Source of the DNA: an uncultured Eubacteriales bacterium
GTDB lineage: Bacteria > Bacillota > Clostridia > Oscillospirales > Oscillospiraceae
DNA length: 9,227 nucleotides
Assembly (NCBI GenBank): GCA_900550585.1
Contig: URST01000078.1
Span: 1 to 9,227, forward strand
Reading direction: 5' to 3'
The notes under the pieces are model-generated. The model ran no database searches. It worked only from the letters and a program-made list of their open reading frames with translations, and was not told where the DNA came from. Positions 1 to 7,661 of the stretch are shown here, piece by piece; the first letter of the stretch is position 1, and each line of letters opens with the position of its first letter. The position numbers and the translations under genes are program-made.

Positions 1-238
1 ACCAGCACAGCGCCGCCATCACAAGGCACTTGTCCGCCAGCGGGTCCATGAATTTGCCGAAATCGGAGACTTGGTTATAATGGCGGGCGATGTAGCCGTC
101 CAGCAGGTCGGTGAGACAGGCGACGATGTAGATGCCCAGCGCCACGTAGCGGCAACCGGGGAAGCCCCAGTACAGCACCACCAGAAAAGCGGGGATCATC
201 AGCACCCGCAGGATCGTCAGTTTGTTCGCGGTCGTCAT
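1..238 (-). CDS. pgsA: CDP-diacylglycerol--glycerol-3-phosphate 3-phosphatidyltransferase, N-terminal part (runs off the window)
   Basis: This enzyme makes phosphatidylglycerol phosphate from CDP-diacylglycerol and glycerol-3-phosphate in the cytoplasmic membrane, the committed step to phosphatidylglycerol and cardiolipin. The 79 visible residues carry the complete CDP-alcohol phosphotransferase signature D-x2-D-G-x2-A-R-x8-G-x3-D-x3-D: D44, D47, G48, A51, R52, G61, D65 and D69. A hydrophobic helix precedes it (about residues 12-42), and the start MTTANKLTILRVLMIP is typical of bacterial PgsA. The ATG at 238 has an AAAGG-type ribosome binding site about 12 nt upstream. The gene lies 71 bp downstream of rimO and may be transcribed from its own promoter in that gap. 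The C-terminal part is outside the window, so intactness cannot be judged. The signature is shared by other CDP-alcohol transferases, but the N-terminus and the rimO/recA context favour PgsA. Confidence 0.92.
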   Translation of the reverse strand, partial: MTTANKLTILRVLMIPAFLVVLYWGFPGCRYVALGIYIVACLTDLLDGYIARHYNQVSDFGKFMDPLADKCLVMAALCW

Positions 239-273
239 GATATGTATCAGCCTTTCGTTTTTATCTCTGCGCC

Positions 274-302
274 ATTGTACCATGGACAGCGGCAAATGGA
301 AA
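274..302 (-). promoter_or_regulatory. Candidate sigma-A promoter for pgsA
   Basis: Read on the minus strand, a TTTCCA (-35, 297-302) is followed after exactly 17 nt by TACAAT (-10, 274-279). TACAAT matches the TATAAT consensus at five of six positions and TTTCCA matches TTGACA at four. It lies in the 71-bp gap between rimO and pgsA and would give a leader of about 30 nt. The match is by eye only; pgsA could equally be read through from rimO. Confidence 0.45.
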
Positions 303-309
303 GTATTTT

Positions 310-1629
310 TTACTCCGCCAGCTCGCCGGTCAGCTCACCGTCCATGGCGCCGGTGATGCGCACCGGCACAAACTGCCCCGCCTCCACCTCGTGGTCGGCG
401 GTGAAGTAGATGCGCCCGTCGATGTCAGGGCTCTCTGCATAGCTGCGGCCCACAAACATCATGGACTGGCTGTCGAACCCGTCGCACAGCACCTCCGTCA
501 CGCCGCCCATGCGGCTGTCGTTGAAGTCGTCCATGATGCGGGACTGCACGTCCACGATGAGGTCGGCCCGGCGCTCGGCCTCGTCGGTGTCCACCCGGTT
601 CAGCATCTTGGCGGCAGGGGTGCCCTCCTCCGGGGAGTAGGGGAATACGCCGGCCCGCTCGATGCGCACCTCCTGCAAAAATGCACACAGTTCCTCGAAG
701 GCGGCCTCGTCCTCGTAGGGTAGCCCGGTGATGAGGCTGGTGCGCAGCACCAGGCCGGGAATACGGTCACGCAGCTTCCGGAACAGCGCCAGCAGCTCCG
801 CCTTGTCACCCCGGCGGTTCATGGCCTTGAGCACCCTGTCGTTGCAGTGCTGGATGGGGATGTCCAGATAGGGCAGCACCTTCTCCTCGGCGGCGATGGT
901 GTCGATCAGCTCGTCGGTAAACTCGTCCGGGTACAGGTAGTGCAGACGGATCCAATGGAAGTCCAGCCTGCACAGCTCGCGCAGCAGCGCCGCTAGCTTC
1001 CGCTCCCCGTACAGGTCGATGCCGTAGCGGGTGATGTCCTGGGCGATGACGATGCATTCCTTCACCCCGGCGTCCGCCAGGCGCCTGGCCTCCGTCAGCA
1101 CGTCCTCCATGCGGCGGCTGCGGTAGCGTCCCCGCAGGGACGGGATGACGCAGTAGGCACAGCGGTTGTCACAGCCCTCGGCGATGCGCAGATAGGCGTA
1201 GTGCCCCGGTGTGGTCAGCACCCGGTCAAACTCGTCGATCATGCCGTGAATGTCCGCGAAGCGGCAGGGTCGCCCGCCAGCCATCAGCTCCGCCAGCGCC
1301 GGCACGATCTCACCGTAGCTGCCGGTGCCCATGATGCCGTCCACCTCCGGCAGCTCCGTCAGGATCTCCTGCTGGTAGCGCTGGGTGAGACAGCCGGTGA
1401 CCAGGATCTTCCCCACCTGCCCCGCCGCCTTCAGCTCCGCCGCGGCGAGGATGGTTTCGATGGCCTCCTCCTTGGCGCTGTCGATAAAGCCGCAGGTGTT
1501 GATGACCACCACATCGGCGCCGGCAGGCTCCTCCTGCAGGGTATGTCCCGCATCGCGGCACAGGGCCATCATCTGCTCGGTATTCACCAGATTCTTGGCA
1601 CAGCCAAGGGAAATAAAGGAAACTTTCAC
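310..1629 (-). CDS. rimO: Ribosomal protein S12 methylthiotransferase RimO
   Basis: RimO is a radical-SAM enzyme that methylthiolates the conserved aspartate of ribosomal protein S12, using two [4Fe-4S] clusters. The 439-residue length is normal for the family. The N-terminal UPF0004 domain begins MKVSFISLGCAKN and supplies the three auxiliary-cluster cysteines C10, C46 and C80. The radical-SAM motif is C153-x3-C157-x2-C160 within EGCDNRCAYC. A TRAM domain fills roughly residues 375-439. SLGCAKNLVNTE and the spacing of the cysteines favour RimO over the related tRNA enzyme MiaB. The start is a GTG at 1629, preceded by TGAGGT. This Shine-Dalgarno overlaps the recX stop codon, and only 11 nt separate the two genes, so translation is probably coupled to recX. 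All catalytic residues are present, and the TAA stop is at 310-312. Confidence 0.96.
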   Translation of the reverse strand: MKVSFISLGCAKNLVNTEQMMALCRDAGHTLQEEPAGADVVVINTCGFIDSAKEEAIETILAAAELKAAGQVGKILVTGCLTQRYQQEILTELPEVDGIMGTGSYGEIVPALAELMAGGRPCRFADIHGMIDEFDRVLTTPGHYAYLRIAEGCDNRCAYCVIPSLRGRYRSRRMEDVLTEARRLADAGVKECIVIAQDITRYGIDLYGERKLAALLRELCRLDFHWIRLHYLYPDEFTDELIDTIAAEEKVLPYLDIPIQHCNDRVLKAMNRRGDKAELLALFRKLRDRIPGLVLRTSLITGLPYEDEAAFEELCAFLQEVRIERAGVFPYSPEEGTPAAKMLNRVDTDEAERRADLIVDVQSRIMDDFNDSRMGGVTEVLCDGFDSQSMMFVGRSYAESPDIDGRIYFTADHEVEAGQFVPVRITGAMDGELTGELAE

Positions 1630-1640
1630 GTCTTGTTACC

Positions 1641-2261
1641 TCATGTTTCGTCGATCTCTTGCCCCAGCTCGCTGAGGGCGGGGCGGATGTCCTGCCACGC
1701 AAAACCCCGGCGCTGGAGGGCGGCGGCCAGGCGGCGGCTGTCCTCCGGAGTCAGCGCCCGGCCCCGCAGCCTGCTGCGCAGGAACTTGCGGATAGCCTCC
1801 TGCGGCGGCGGCAGCTGCGCCAGCGCCGCGTCCCACAGCTCCCGGGGCACGCCCCGGCGGTGCAGCTCCTGCCGGACGCGGCCGGGGCCGTAGCCCATGG
1901 CGCCGTAGTGCCGGGCGATGACGCCGGCGTAGGCGGCATCGTCCACCGCGCCCAGCTCCTCCAGCCAGTCCGCCGTGTCGGCGGCGTCCTCCGGCGCGGC
2001 GCCCTTCTTCGTCAGGCGGCTGGTCAGCTCCTTTTTGGAGAGCATCCGCCCGGCGGCCATGTTGGCGCCCCGGCGCTTGGTGTCGGAACGGCGGGCCGCG
2101 GCCTGCAGATCAGCCAGCACGTCCGGCGGCAGGTCGAGGCCCTGATATAAGCCAAATTGCAGAAGCTCCGCGCCGGTGATCCGGAGGATGCTGCCATCCT
2201 CCAGATACACCAGCACGCGCTCCTGCTTGTGTTTGGAATTTTCCAGTCTTTCGATGCGCAT
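1641..2261 (-). CDS. recX: Regulatory protein RecX
   Basis: RecX binds RecA filaments and modulates, usually restrains, RecA activity. This 206-residue protein begins MRIERLENSKHKQER and shows the all-helical RecX layout of repeated three-helix units: an N-terminal region to about residue 60, then KKELTSRLTKKG, a tandem unit around YGPGRVRQELHRRGV, and a final unit ending GFAWQDIRPALSEL. Firmicute RecX proteins are commonly about 200-270 residues, longer than the E. coli form. The ATG at 2261 shares its A with the recA TGA stop (TGATG), and no good Shine-Dalgarno precedes it, so translation probably depends on re-initiation by ribosomes finishing recA. The reading frame stays open upstream to about 2468, but that stretch is inside recA and shows no RecX similarity. 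Identification rests on sequence character plus position after recA. Confidence 0.93.
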   Translation of the reverse strand: MRIERLENSKHKQERVLVYLEDGSILRITGAELLQFGLYQGLDLPPDVLADLQAAARRSDTKRRGANMAAGRMLSKKELTSRLTKKGAAPEDAADTADWLEELGAVDDAAYAGVIARHYGAMGYGPGRVRQELHRRGVPRELWDAALAQLPPPQEAIRKFLRSRLRGRALTPEDSRRLAAALQRRGFAWQDIRPALSELGQEIDET

Positions 2262-3367
2262 CAGTCGGCGTCGTCGAAGTCGTCGGCGGACACGTCCACC
2301 GCGCGGCCCGCTGCCTTGGCAGCGGTGCGGGACTGTGCGCCCATCAGCTTGTGGAAGTTCTCCCGGACGGCTGCCTCCAGCTTGTCCGCCTCCTCGGGAT
2401 GGTCGCGGAAATACTGCTTGGCGGCGTCGCGGCCCTGTCCCAGACGGATCTCGCCCATGTTGAACCACGAGCCGCTCTTCTGCACCAGATCCAGCTTCAC
2501 CGCCAGATCCAGCAGATCGCCCAGCTTGCTGATGCCCTCGCCGTACATGATATCGAACTCCGCCTCACGGAACGGAGGGGCCACCTTGTTCTTCACAACC
2601 TTGGCGCGGGTGCGGTTGCCGATGACCTCGCCGCCGGACTTCAGCGTCTCGATGCGGCGCACGTCGATGCGGACGGAGGCGTAGAACTTCAGGGCCCGGC
2701 CGCCGGTGGTGACCTCGGGATTGCCGTACATAACGCCCACCTTCTCGCGGAGCTGGTTGATGAAGATGACAATGGAATTGGTCTTGTTGATAACGCCGGT
2801 GAGCTTGCGCAGCGCCTGACTCATCAGCCGGGCGTGGAGGCCCACGAAGCTGTCGCCCATCTCGCCCTCGATCTCGGCGCGGGGCACCAGCGCAGCCACA
2901 GAGTCCACCACCACCACGTCGATGGCACCGGAGCGCACCAGCGCCTCCGTGATCTCCAGCGCCTGCTCACCGGTATCGGGCTGGGAGATGAGCATATCCT
3001 CCACATTGACGCCCAGCGCCTTGGCATAGGTGGGGTCCAGCGCGTGCTCGGCGTCCACGAAGGCCACCTCGCCGCCCATCTTCTGGGCTTCCGCCAGCAC
3101 ATGGAGGGCCAGCGTGGTCTTACCGGAGGACTCCGGCCCGTAGATCTCTACGATACGGCCCCGGGGCAGGCCGCCGATGCCCAGCGCCAGATCCAGCGAC
3201 AGGGAGCCGGTGGGGATGGCCTCCACGTTCAGGGTGCTCTCCGCGCCGTAGCGCATAATGGAGCCCTTGCCGTACATCTTCTCGATCTGCTGCATGGCTG
3301 TTTCCAGCGCCTTTTTCTTGTCGGACACCGCCGTGTTCTGGACCGCAGGTTCTTTCTTCGCTGCCAT
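2261..3367 (-). CDS. recA: Recombinase RecA
   Basis: RecA forms ATP-dependent filaments on single-stranded DNA, carries out homologous strand exchange and, where an SOS system exists, stimulates LexA self-cleavage. The 368-residue protein has Walker A GPESSGKT at 77-84, the catalytic glutamate E107 in FVDAEHALD, Walker B VVVVDSVAAL at 151-160, loop L1 around EIEGEMGDS (165-173), and the L2 region from NQLREKVG to TTGGRALKF (204-228). The C-terminus is acidic (DDFDDAD), as is usual. The ATG at 3367 has a strong AGGAGG site 8 nt upstream (3376-3381). A 75-bp gap to prmC contains a likely promoter and a dyad. No deviation from the family is seen: no intein, frameshift or lost catalytic residue. 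RecX follows with overlapping stop and start codons. Confidence 0.99.
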   Translation of the reverse strand: MAAKKEPAVQNTAVSDKKKALETAMQQIEKMYGKGSIMRYGAESTLNVEAIPTGSLSLDLALGIGGLPRGRIVEIYGPESSGKTTLALHVLAEAQKMGGEVAFVDAEHALDPTYAKALGVNVEDMLISQPDTGEQALEITEALVRSGAIDVVVVDSVAALVPRAEIEGEMGDSFVGLHARLMSQALRKLTGVINKTNSIVIFINQLREKVGVMYGNPEVTTGGRALKFYASVRIDVRRIETLKSGGEVIGNRTRAKVVKNKVAPPFREAEFDIMYGEGISKLGDLLDLAVKLDLVQKSGSWFNMGEIRLGQGRDAAKQYFRDHPEEADKLEAAVRENFHKLMGAQSRTAAKAAGRAVDVSADDFDDAD

Positions 3368-3407
3368 TGTTCCGTCCTCCTCTGTTTGTTGTGCCGCTAT
3401 GTCTACA

Positions 3408-3442
3408 TTTTATAGAAACCACTGTCCCGAAATCCGGACAGT
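3408..3442 (-). promoter_or_regulatory. recA promoter region with a 22-bp dyad (operator or hairpin)
   Basis: Between the prmC stop and recA, the minus strand carries a TATAAAA -10 box (3408-3414). Just upstream is a 22-bp dyad at 3421-3442 with perfect 7-bp arms ACTGTCC and GGACAGT around an 8-nt centre; two further centre pairs also match. No good -35 is seen: 17 nt upstream of TATAAA gives only CCGGAT, which lies inside the dyad. The dyad could be an operator masking the -35 region, or the 3' hairpin of prmC, since it starts directly after that stop codon. A strong U-run does not follow it, so a classical terminator is not convincing. It is not the Bacillus-type LexA site GAAC-N4-GTTC. Confidence 0.5.
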
Positions 3443-4309
3443 TCAGATCTCCGTGTGCAGGATGCCCCAGACCACCCGGGGGATGCCGTTGAGGTCGGGG
3501 AGTACCTCGATATCGCCGAAGCCCACGGCGCGCATGATGCGCAGCACGTCGTCAGCCTGACCGATGCCCACCTCGAAGTACAGCCGTCCGCCGGGACGCA
3601 GCACCTCCCGCCAGTTTTCGCAGATGGCCCGGTAGAAATCCAGTCCGTCCGCGCCGCCCTTCAGCGCCAGGTGCGGCTCATAGTCCCGCACCGAGGCGTC
3701 CAGCCCCTCTATGTCGCCGTCGGGGATGTAGGGCGGGTTGGACACGATGCAGTCAAACTCCCCCAGCCGGGCAGGCGCCTTCTCCAGTGCGTTGAGCTGC
3801 ATGGACACCACCTGACCGGACAGTCCGGTGCGGCGGATGTTCTGGCGGCAGACGCGCAGCGCCCCCTCGTCCAGCTCGCCCAGCACCACATGGCTGCCGG
3901 GAACATGCTTCGCCACAGCAAGACCGATGCAGCCGGAGCCGGCGCACAGATCCAGCACGCGGGGGCTCTCCGCCTCCCGCAGGCCCTCGATGACGGCGGC
4001 GGCCAACACCTCCGTGTCCGGGCGGGGAATGAGCACCCGCTCCGAAATGTCCAGCGGCAGGCCGTAGAACTCCCACTCGCCGATGAGATAGGCCACCGGC
4101 TCACCGGCCAGATGCCGCGCCACCAGCGCCCGGGCCTGCCGCTCCACCGTATCCAGCACATAGAGCCGGCTGTCGCGGGTCAGCTCCTCCCGGCTCTTAC
4201 CGGCGGCGCAGCACACCAGCTCCCGGGCCTCCAGCGTGGCGGCGGGCAGCCCCGCCGCATGGAGCTGCTGGCGTATATCCAAATACAGATTGTTATATGT
4301 GATTGCCAT
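3443..4309 (-). CDS. prmC: Peptide chain release factor N5-glutamine methyltransferase PrmC (HemK)
   Basis: PrmC methylates the glutamine of the GGQ motif in release factors RF1 and RF2, using S-adenosylmethionine, and so raises termination efficiency. The 288-residue protein has the helical N-terminal release-factor-binding domain (about 1-85), including GEPVAYLIGEWEFYG (69-83), followed by LIPRPDTE (93-100). The SAM-binding motif I is DLCAGSGCIGLA (120-131), and the amide-methyltransferase signature NPPYIP is at 191-196. Length and motifs are normal. The ATG at 4309 is chosen because the N-terminus MAITYNNLYLDIRQQL fits the family; its AAGGGG ribosome binding site is rather distant, 15 nt away. 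It starts 21 nt after the DUF1385 gene, implying co-transcription. prfA (RF1), a frequent neighbour of prmC in Clostridia, is not adjacent here. Confidence 0.96.
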   Translation of the reverse strand: MAITYNNLYLDIRQQLHAAGLPAATLEARELVCCAAGKSREELTRDSRLYVLDTVERQARALVARHLAGEPVAYLIGEWEFYGLPLDISERVLIPRPDTEVLAAAVIEGLREAESPRVLDLCAGSGCIGLAVAKHVPGSHVVLGELDEGALRVCRQNIRRTGLSGQVVSMQLNALEKAPARLGEFDCIVSNPPYIPDGDIEGLDASVRDYEPHLALKGGADGLDFYRAICENWREVLRPGGRLYFEVGIGQADDVLRIMRAVGFGDIEVLPDLNGIPRVVWGILHTEI

Positions 4310-4330
4310 AATACGTCGCGTTATCCCCTT

Positions 4331-5278
4331 TTACCACTGATCTTTCCCCTTTTCGTCGGGGATCACCAGCTTCATGGCCTCAATGGCCACCTCGATCATG
4401 GAGTCGTCCGGCTCGTTGGTGGTGAAATTCTGCATCCACATACCGGGGGCGGACAGGATGCGTGTCACGGCGTTGTCATGGGCGCCCACAAAGCGGTTGA
4501 ACTCATAGGTCACGCCCACCACCGGGATCAGCAGCAGCAGCTTGACGCCGATGCGCACCCAGATGTCCTGCCAGTTGATGTAGGGGAACACGATGCTGGA
4601 CACCAGAATGGACACGATGATGACCACAAACAGGAAGCTGGTGCCGCAGCGGGGATGGTGCTTGGGCTGGGGGCGGACATTCTCCACCGTCAGGGGCAGG
4701 CCCGCCTCATAGCAGAAAATGGTCTTGTGCTCCGCGCCGTGGTAGCAGAACACCCGGTGGACATCCTTCTGTTTGGAGCACAGGATCAGATAGGCCAGAA
4801 AGACCGCCACCTTCACCACGCCCTCGATGATGTTGTGGACAGCGGCGCTCTGTGCATGGAACAGCCCGGCGATGAACGTGGGCAGCAGCATGAACAGCAC
4901 CAGCGTCAGTCCCAGGCTGAGGATGACGGAGAACGCCACCACCAGCGACTGCAGCTTCTCCGCCGGGATGTGCTTTTCCATCCACTGGTCGAATTTGCTG
5001 GGCTTGGCGTCCTCGTCATCGGGGAAATAATCCGCCGAGAACATCAGCGCCTTGACGCCGGTGATCATGGAGCTGATGAATGTCACGGCCCCACGAAGGA
5101 TGGGCACCCCCAGAATGGGGTATCTGTCCTTGATGAACTTCCGCTCCGTCACCTTGGTGACCAACCCCTCCGGAGAGCGGACGACGATAGCGTCCTTCTC
5201 CGGGCCGCGCATGAGAATGCCTTCGATCAGCGCCTGTCCGCCGATGGTGGTGCGGAAGGTGCCCTGTTTCTTTTCCAT
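4331..5278 (-). CDS. DUF1385 family membrane protein of unknown function
   Basis: This 315-residue integral membrane protein belongs to the DUF1385 family, which is widespread in Clostridia and often sits beside prmC/prfA; no biochemical role is established. Family hallmarks are an N-terminal GGQALIEGILMRGP (13-26), a conserved YHGAEHKTIFCYE (179-191) with HPRCGTSF (208-215), and the C-terminal PGMWMQNFTTNEPDDSMIEV. Hydrophobic segments lie at roughly 56-80, 112-140, 152-168, 216-234 and 244-257. The conserved His, Glu and Cys residues could suggest metal binding, but that is speculation. The ATG at 5278 (MEKKQG) is preferred over a GTG 36 nt further upstream: AGAAAGGA lies 12 nt before it (5291-5298), and the extension would add an atypical MICLPQKGSFRH. 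An extended -10 promoter precedes it. Confidence 0.93.
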   Translation of the reverse strand: MEKKQGTFRTTIGGQALIEGILMRGPEKDAIVVRSPEGLVTKVTERKFIKDRYPILGVPILRGAVTFISSMITGVKALMFSADYFPDDEDAKPSKFDQWMEKHIPAEKLQSLVVAFSVILSLGLTLVLFMLLPTFIAGLFHAQSAAVHNIIEGVVKVAVFLAYLILCSKQKDVHRVFCYHGAEHKTIFCYEAGLPLTVENVRPQPKHHPRCGTSFLFVVIIVSILVSSIVFPYINWQDIWVRIGVKLLLLIPVVGVTYEFNRFVGAHDNAVTRILSAPGMWMQNFTTNEPDDSMIEVAIEAMKLVIPDEKGKDQW

Positions 5279-5304
5279 ATGCCTGAATGATCCTTTCTGA
5301 GGCA

Positions 5305-5333
5305 AGCATATCACAGCTTACCGAAAAATGCAA
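5305..5333 (-). promoter_or_regulatory. Candidate promoter for the DUF1385-prmC pair
   Basis: On the minus strand TTGCAT (5328-5333) is followed after 17 nt by TATGCT (5305-5310), and the -10 is preceded by TGA, giving an extended -10 (TGn) element. It lies in the 71-bp gap between the histidine kinase stop and the DUF1385 start, and no convincing terminator lies before it. The upstream GTG alternative start for DUF1385 would fall almost at the transcription start, which supports the downstream ATG. Confidence 0.5.
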
Positions 5334-5349
5334 CAGTTGTTCGATTTTT

Positions 5350-6792
5350 TTACAGTTCTTTTTCTGTCTCCCGCTTCAGCGGCAGGCGGATGGTGACCAC
5401 CGTACCGCCGCCGGCGGCGTTGCCGATGTCGAACTGTCCGCCGTGGAGGTGTACGATCTCATCGCAGACCGCCAGTCCGATGCCGCTGCCCCTGGCCCTG
5501 GAGGAGCCCTTGTAGAACTTCTGCTTCACATAGGGCAGCTCCGCCTCGGGGATGCCGGGGCCGAAGTCCCGGATGGTGATGATGTATGTCCCATCCTCCT
5601 GGGTCAAGTGCACCACGATGCGCTTGCCGGAGCCGCCGTGCTTGGCGGCGTTGTCCAGCACGTTGCAGAACACCTGCTTCAGCCGTTCCGGGTCGCCGGT
5701 GATAGGTTCGTCGTACAGGGCCTTGTCGCTGGTGTACTCCAGAGAGATGCCGTCCTGCCGGAACAGCTCCCGGTAGGTGTAGACAGCGTCCTCCAGTTCC
5801 GCCTGCAGGTCGGTGTCCTCCACCTGCAGGGTGAAGCGGCCGTCGGTCATCTTGGAGAAGTCCAGCAGCTCCTCCACCATGTTGGTCAGGCGGCGAGACT
5901 CCTTGAGGATGATCTGTACGCCCCGGCGCAGCTGCTGCTCGTCGCAGGACTCGTCCTCCAGCAGCGTCTCGCCCCAGCCGTTGATGGCCGTCAGCGGCGT
6001 GCGCAGCTCGTGGGACACGGAGGAGATGAACTCCGACTCCATTTTCTCGCTCTGGCTGATCTTCAGGGACATGTCGTTGATGTTGTCCACCAGCACGCCC
6101 ATCTCGTCGGTGTATTTGTTGGGGATCTGGATGCCGTAGCTGCCACCGGAAATGCGCTTGGCCGCCTCCGACACCGCCGAGACCGGCGCCACCACGTTAT
6201 TGATGAAGATGGAGCTGGACAGGAAGATCAGGCAGATGACGGCGGCCATGACGCCGCAGACCACCAGCACCGTCAGGAACACCTGGCGGTCCAGCTCACC
6301 GATGCCGGTGACGTAGCGCATGACGCCCACCACCTGCCCGTTGAATTTCAGCAGGCTGGAGGCGGCGATGATCCGCTCGCCGGTGGTCTCGTCCCGGCCC
6401 ACGAAATCCTGCACCGTGCCGGTCTCCACGGCCCGGGCGATCTCCGACGTGCCGGGATAGGTGCCTGCCGTCAGGCCCCGGGTGGTGACCTCCACCCGCC
6501 CGGCGCTGTTGAGGAACTGCAGCTCGATGCGGTCGGACTCATCAAAGGTGGCGGCGTACAGCGTGGCGCTGCGGTAGTACTCCTTGTAGCCGGTCATGAC
6601 GTAGGTGTTGAAGTAGTCCGCGCCGGAGGACGCCTTGGCCCGCAGGGTGGAGCGGGCGCTGTTGTAGTAGTTGCTGGCAAAGCCCACGGAGATAAGGACG
6701 CCCACCAGCAGCAGTATGGCGGCCACGGGGCCGATGCTCCCGGCCAGCCAGCGGCGGCGCAGACCCTGCACGCGGGGCAGCTTGGCAGGCAT
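5350..6792 (-). CDS. Membrane sensor histidine kinase (HAMP, HisKA, HATPase)
   Basis: This 480-residue protein senses an unknown signal outside the membrane and phosphorylates, or dephosphorylates, the response regulator encoded just upstream. Order of parts: short basic N-terminus; membrane segment about 18-40; extracytoplasmic sensor region about 41-170; second membrane segment about 171-197; HAMP linker about 198-250; HisKA with phospho-acceptor H261 in SSVSHELRTPLTAI; HATPase with N box NVLDNAAKH (377-385), G1 DFGPGIP (409-415) and G2 GSGIGLAV (435-442). All catalytic motifs are intact. The layout is PhoR/WalK-like, but the ligand cannot be read from sequence. The sensor region resembles a single Cache/PAS-like fold by length and pattern only. 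The ATG at 6792 has AAAGGAG 9 nt upstream (6802-6808). The 171-nt gap to the regulator, filled by a palindromic element, is unusual for a regulator-kinase pair. Confidence 0.94.
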   Translation of the reverse strand: MPAKLPRVQGLRRRWLAGSIGPVAAILLLVGVLISVGFASNYYNSARSTLRAKASSGADYFNTYVMTGYKEYYRSATLYAATFDESDRIELQFLNSAGRVEVTTRGLTAGTYPGTSEIARAVETGTVQDFVGRDETTGERIIAASSLLKFNGQVVGVMRYVTGIGELDRQVFLTVLVVCGVMAAVICLIFLSSSIFINNVVAPVSAVSEAAKRISGGSYGIQIPNKYTDEMGVLVDNINDMSLKISQSEKMESEFISSVSHELRTPLTAINGWGETLLEDESCDEQQLRRGVQIILKESRRLTNMVEELLDFSKMTDGRFTLQVEDTDLQAELEDAVYTYRELFRQDGISLEYTSDKALYDEPITGDPERLKQVFCNVLDNAAKHGGSGKRIVVHLTQEDGTYIITIRDFGPGIPEAELPYVKQKFYKGSSRARGSGIGLAVCDEIVHLHGGQFDIGNAAGGGTVVTIRLPLKRETEKEL

Positions 6793-6836
6793 ATTCCTCA
6801 GCTCCTTTCAGATAAGATGTGTTCCGCGCGGCAGGT

Positions 6837-6963
6837 ATTTTTCGCTGAGACGCTGCGCACCCTGACGGCGTGAGATTTTTCGTTGAGACAAGGCGCAAAG
6901 CCGCCGCTGTACTTTGTATACAGCAAGGCTTTGCAACGCAGTATCAACGAAAAAGATCCGCCG

Positions 6964-6967
<4 letters not shown>
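6837..6967. repeat. Imperfect palindromic element plus an additional direct half-copy, between regulator and kinase genes
   Basis: The core spans 6862-6967. Outer arms CTGACGGCG (6862-6870) and CGCCGTCAG (6959-6967) are perfect complements. Further in, TTTTTCGTTGA (6876-6886) pairs with TCAACGAAAAA (6944-6954), GCAAAGCC (6895-6902) with GGCTTTGC (6927-6934), and GCTGTA (6906-6911) with TACAGC (6919-6924), around a 7-nt loop. A direct half-copy of the second block, ATTTTTCGCTGAGAC (6837-6851), repeats 6875-6889 with one mismatch. The stop codon of the response regulator (6964-6966) lies inside the right-hand outer arm. The structure looks like a small mobile or REP/MITE-like palindrome, or a structured leader for the kinase. 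No coding capacity is seen, and no target duplication is obvious. Whether it is repeated elsewhere in the genome cannot be seen here. Confidence 0.8.
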
Positions 6968-7647
<680 letters not shown>

Positions 7648-7661
7648 AGCGGGCTCCTTTC

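Noticed and set aside
71..409. Plus-strand open frame of 112 codons near the left edge
   Set aside because: It runs antisense across pgsA and the 3' end of rimO, has no ribosome binding site of note, and has a low-complexity His/Gln-rich product.
2262..2468. A longer form of RecX starting near 2468
   Set aside because: The extra 69 codons lie wholly within recA, are Arg/Gly/Pro-rich, and lack RecX character. The ATG overlapping the recA stop gives a normal family N-terminus.
3415..3460. LexA (SOS) box upstream of recA
   Set aside because: A GAAC is present but no GTTC stands at the required spacing. The only dyad is the ACTGTCC/GGACAGT one reported separately, so no canonical LexA call is made.
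3455..5290. A 611-codon open frame on the plus strand opposite prmC and DUF1385, and a 528-codon one at 5287-6873 opposite the kinase
   Set aside because: Both are antisense to genes with intact catalytic or family motifs. They are rich in His, Gln, Ala and Val, with no recognisable domain. GC-rich third positions remove stop codons from the opposite strand, which explains their length.
5311..5349. Possible terminator after the histidine kinase (AAAAAT ... ATTTTT around a short CAACTGTTG core)
   Set aside because: The stem has only a few GC-poor pairs, with a bulge and an almost absent inner stem. It is not convincing as a rho-independent terminator, and the same bases provide the DUF1385 promoter.
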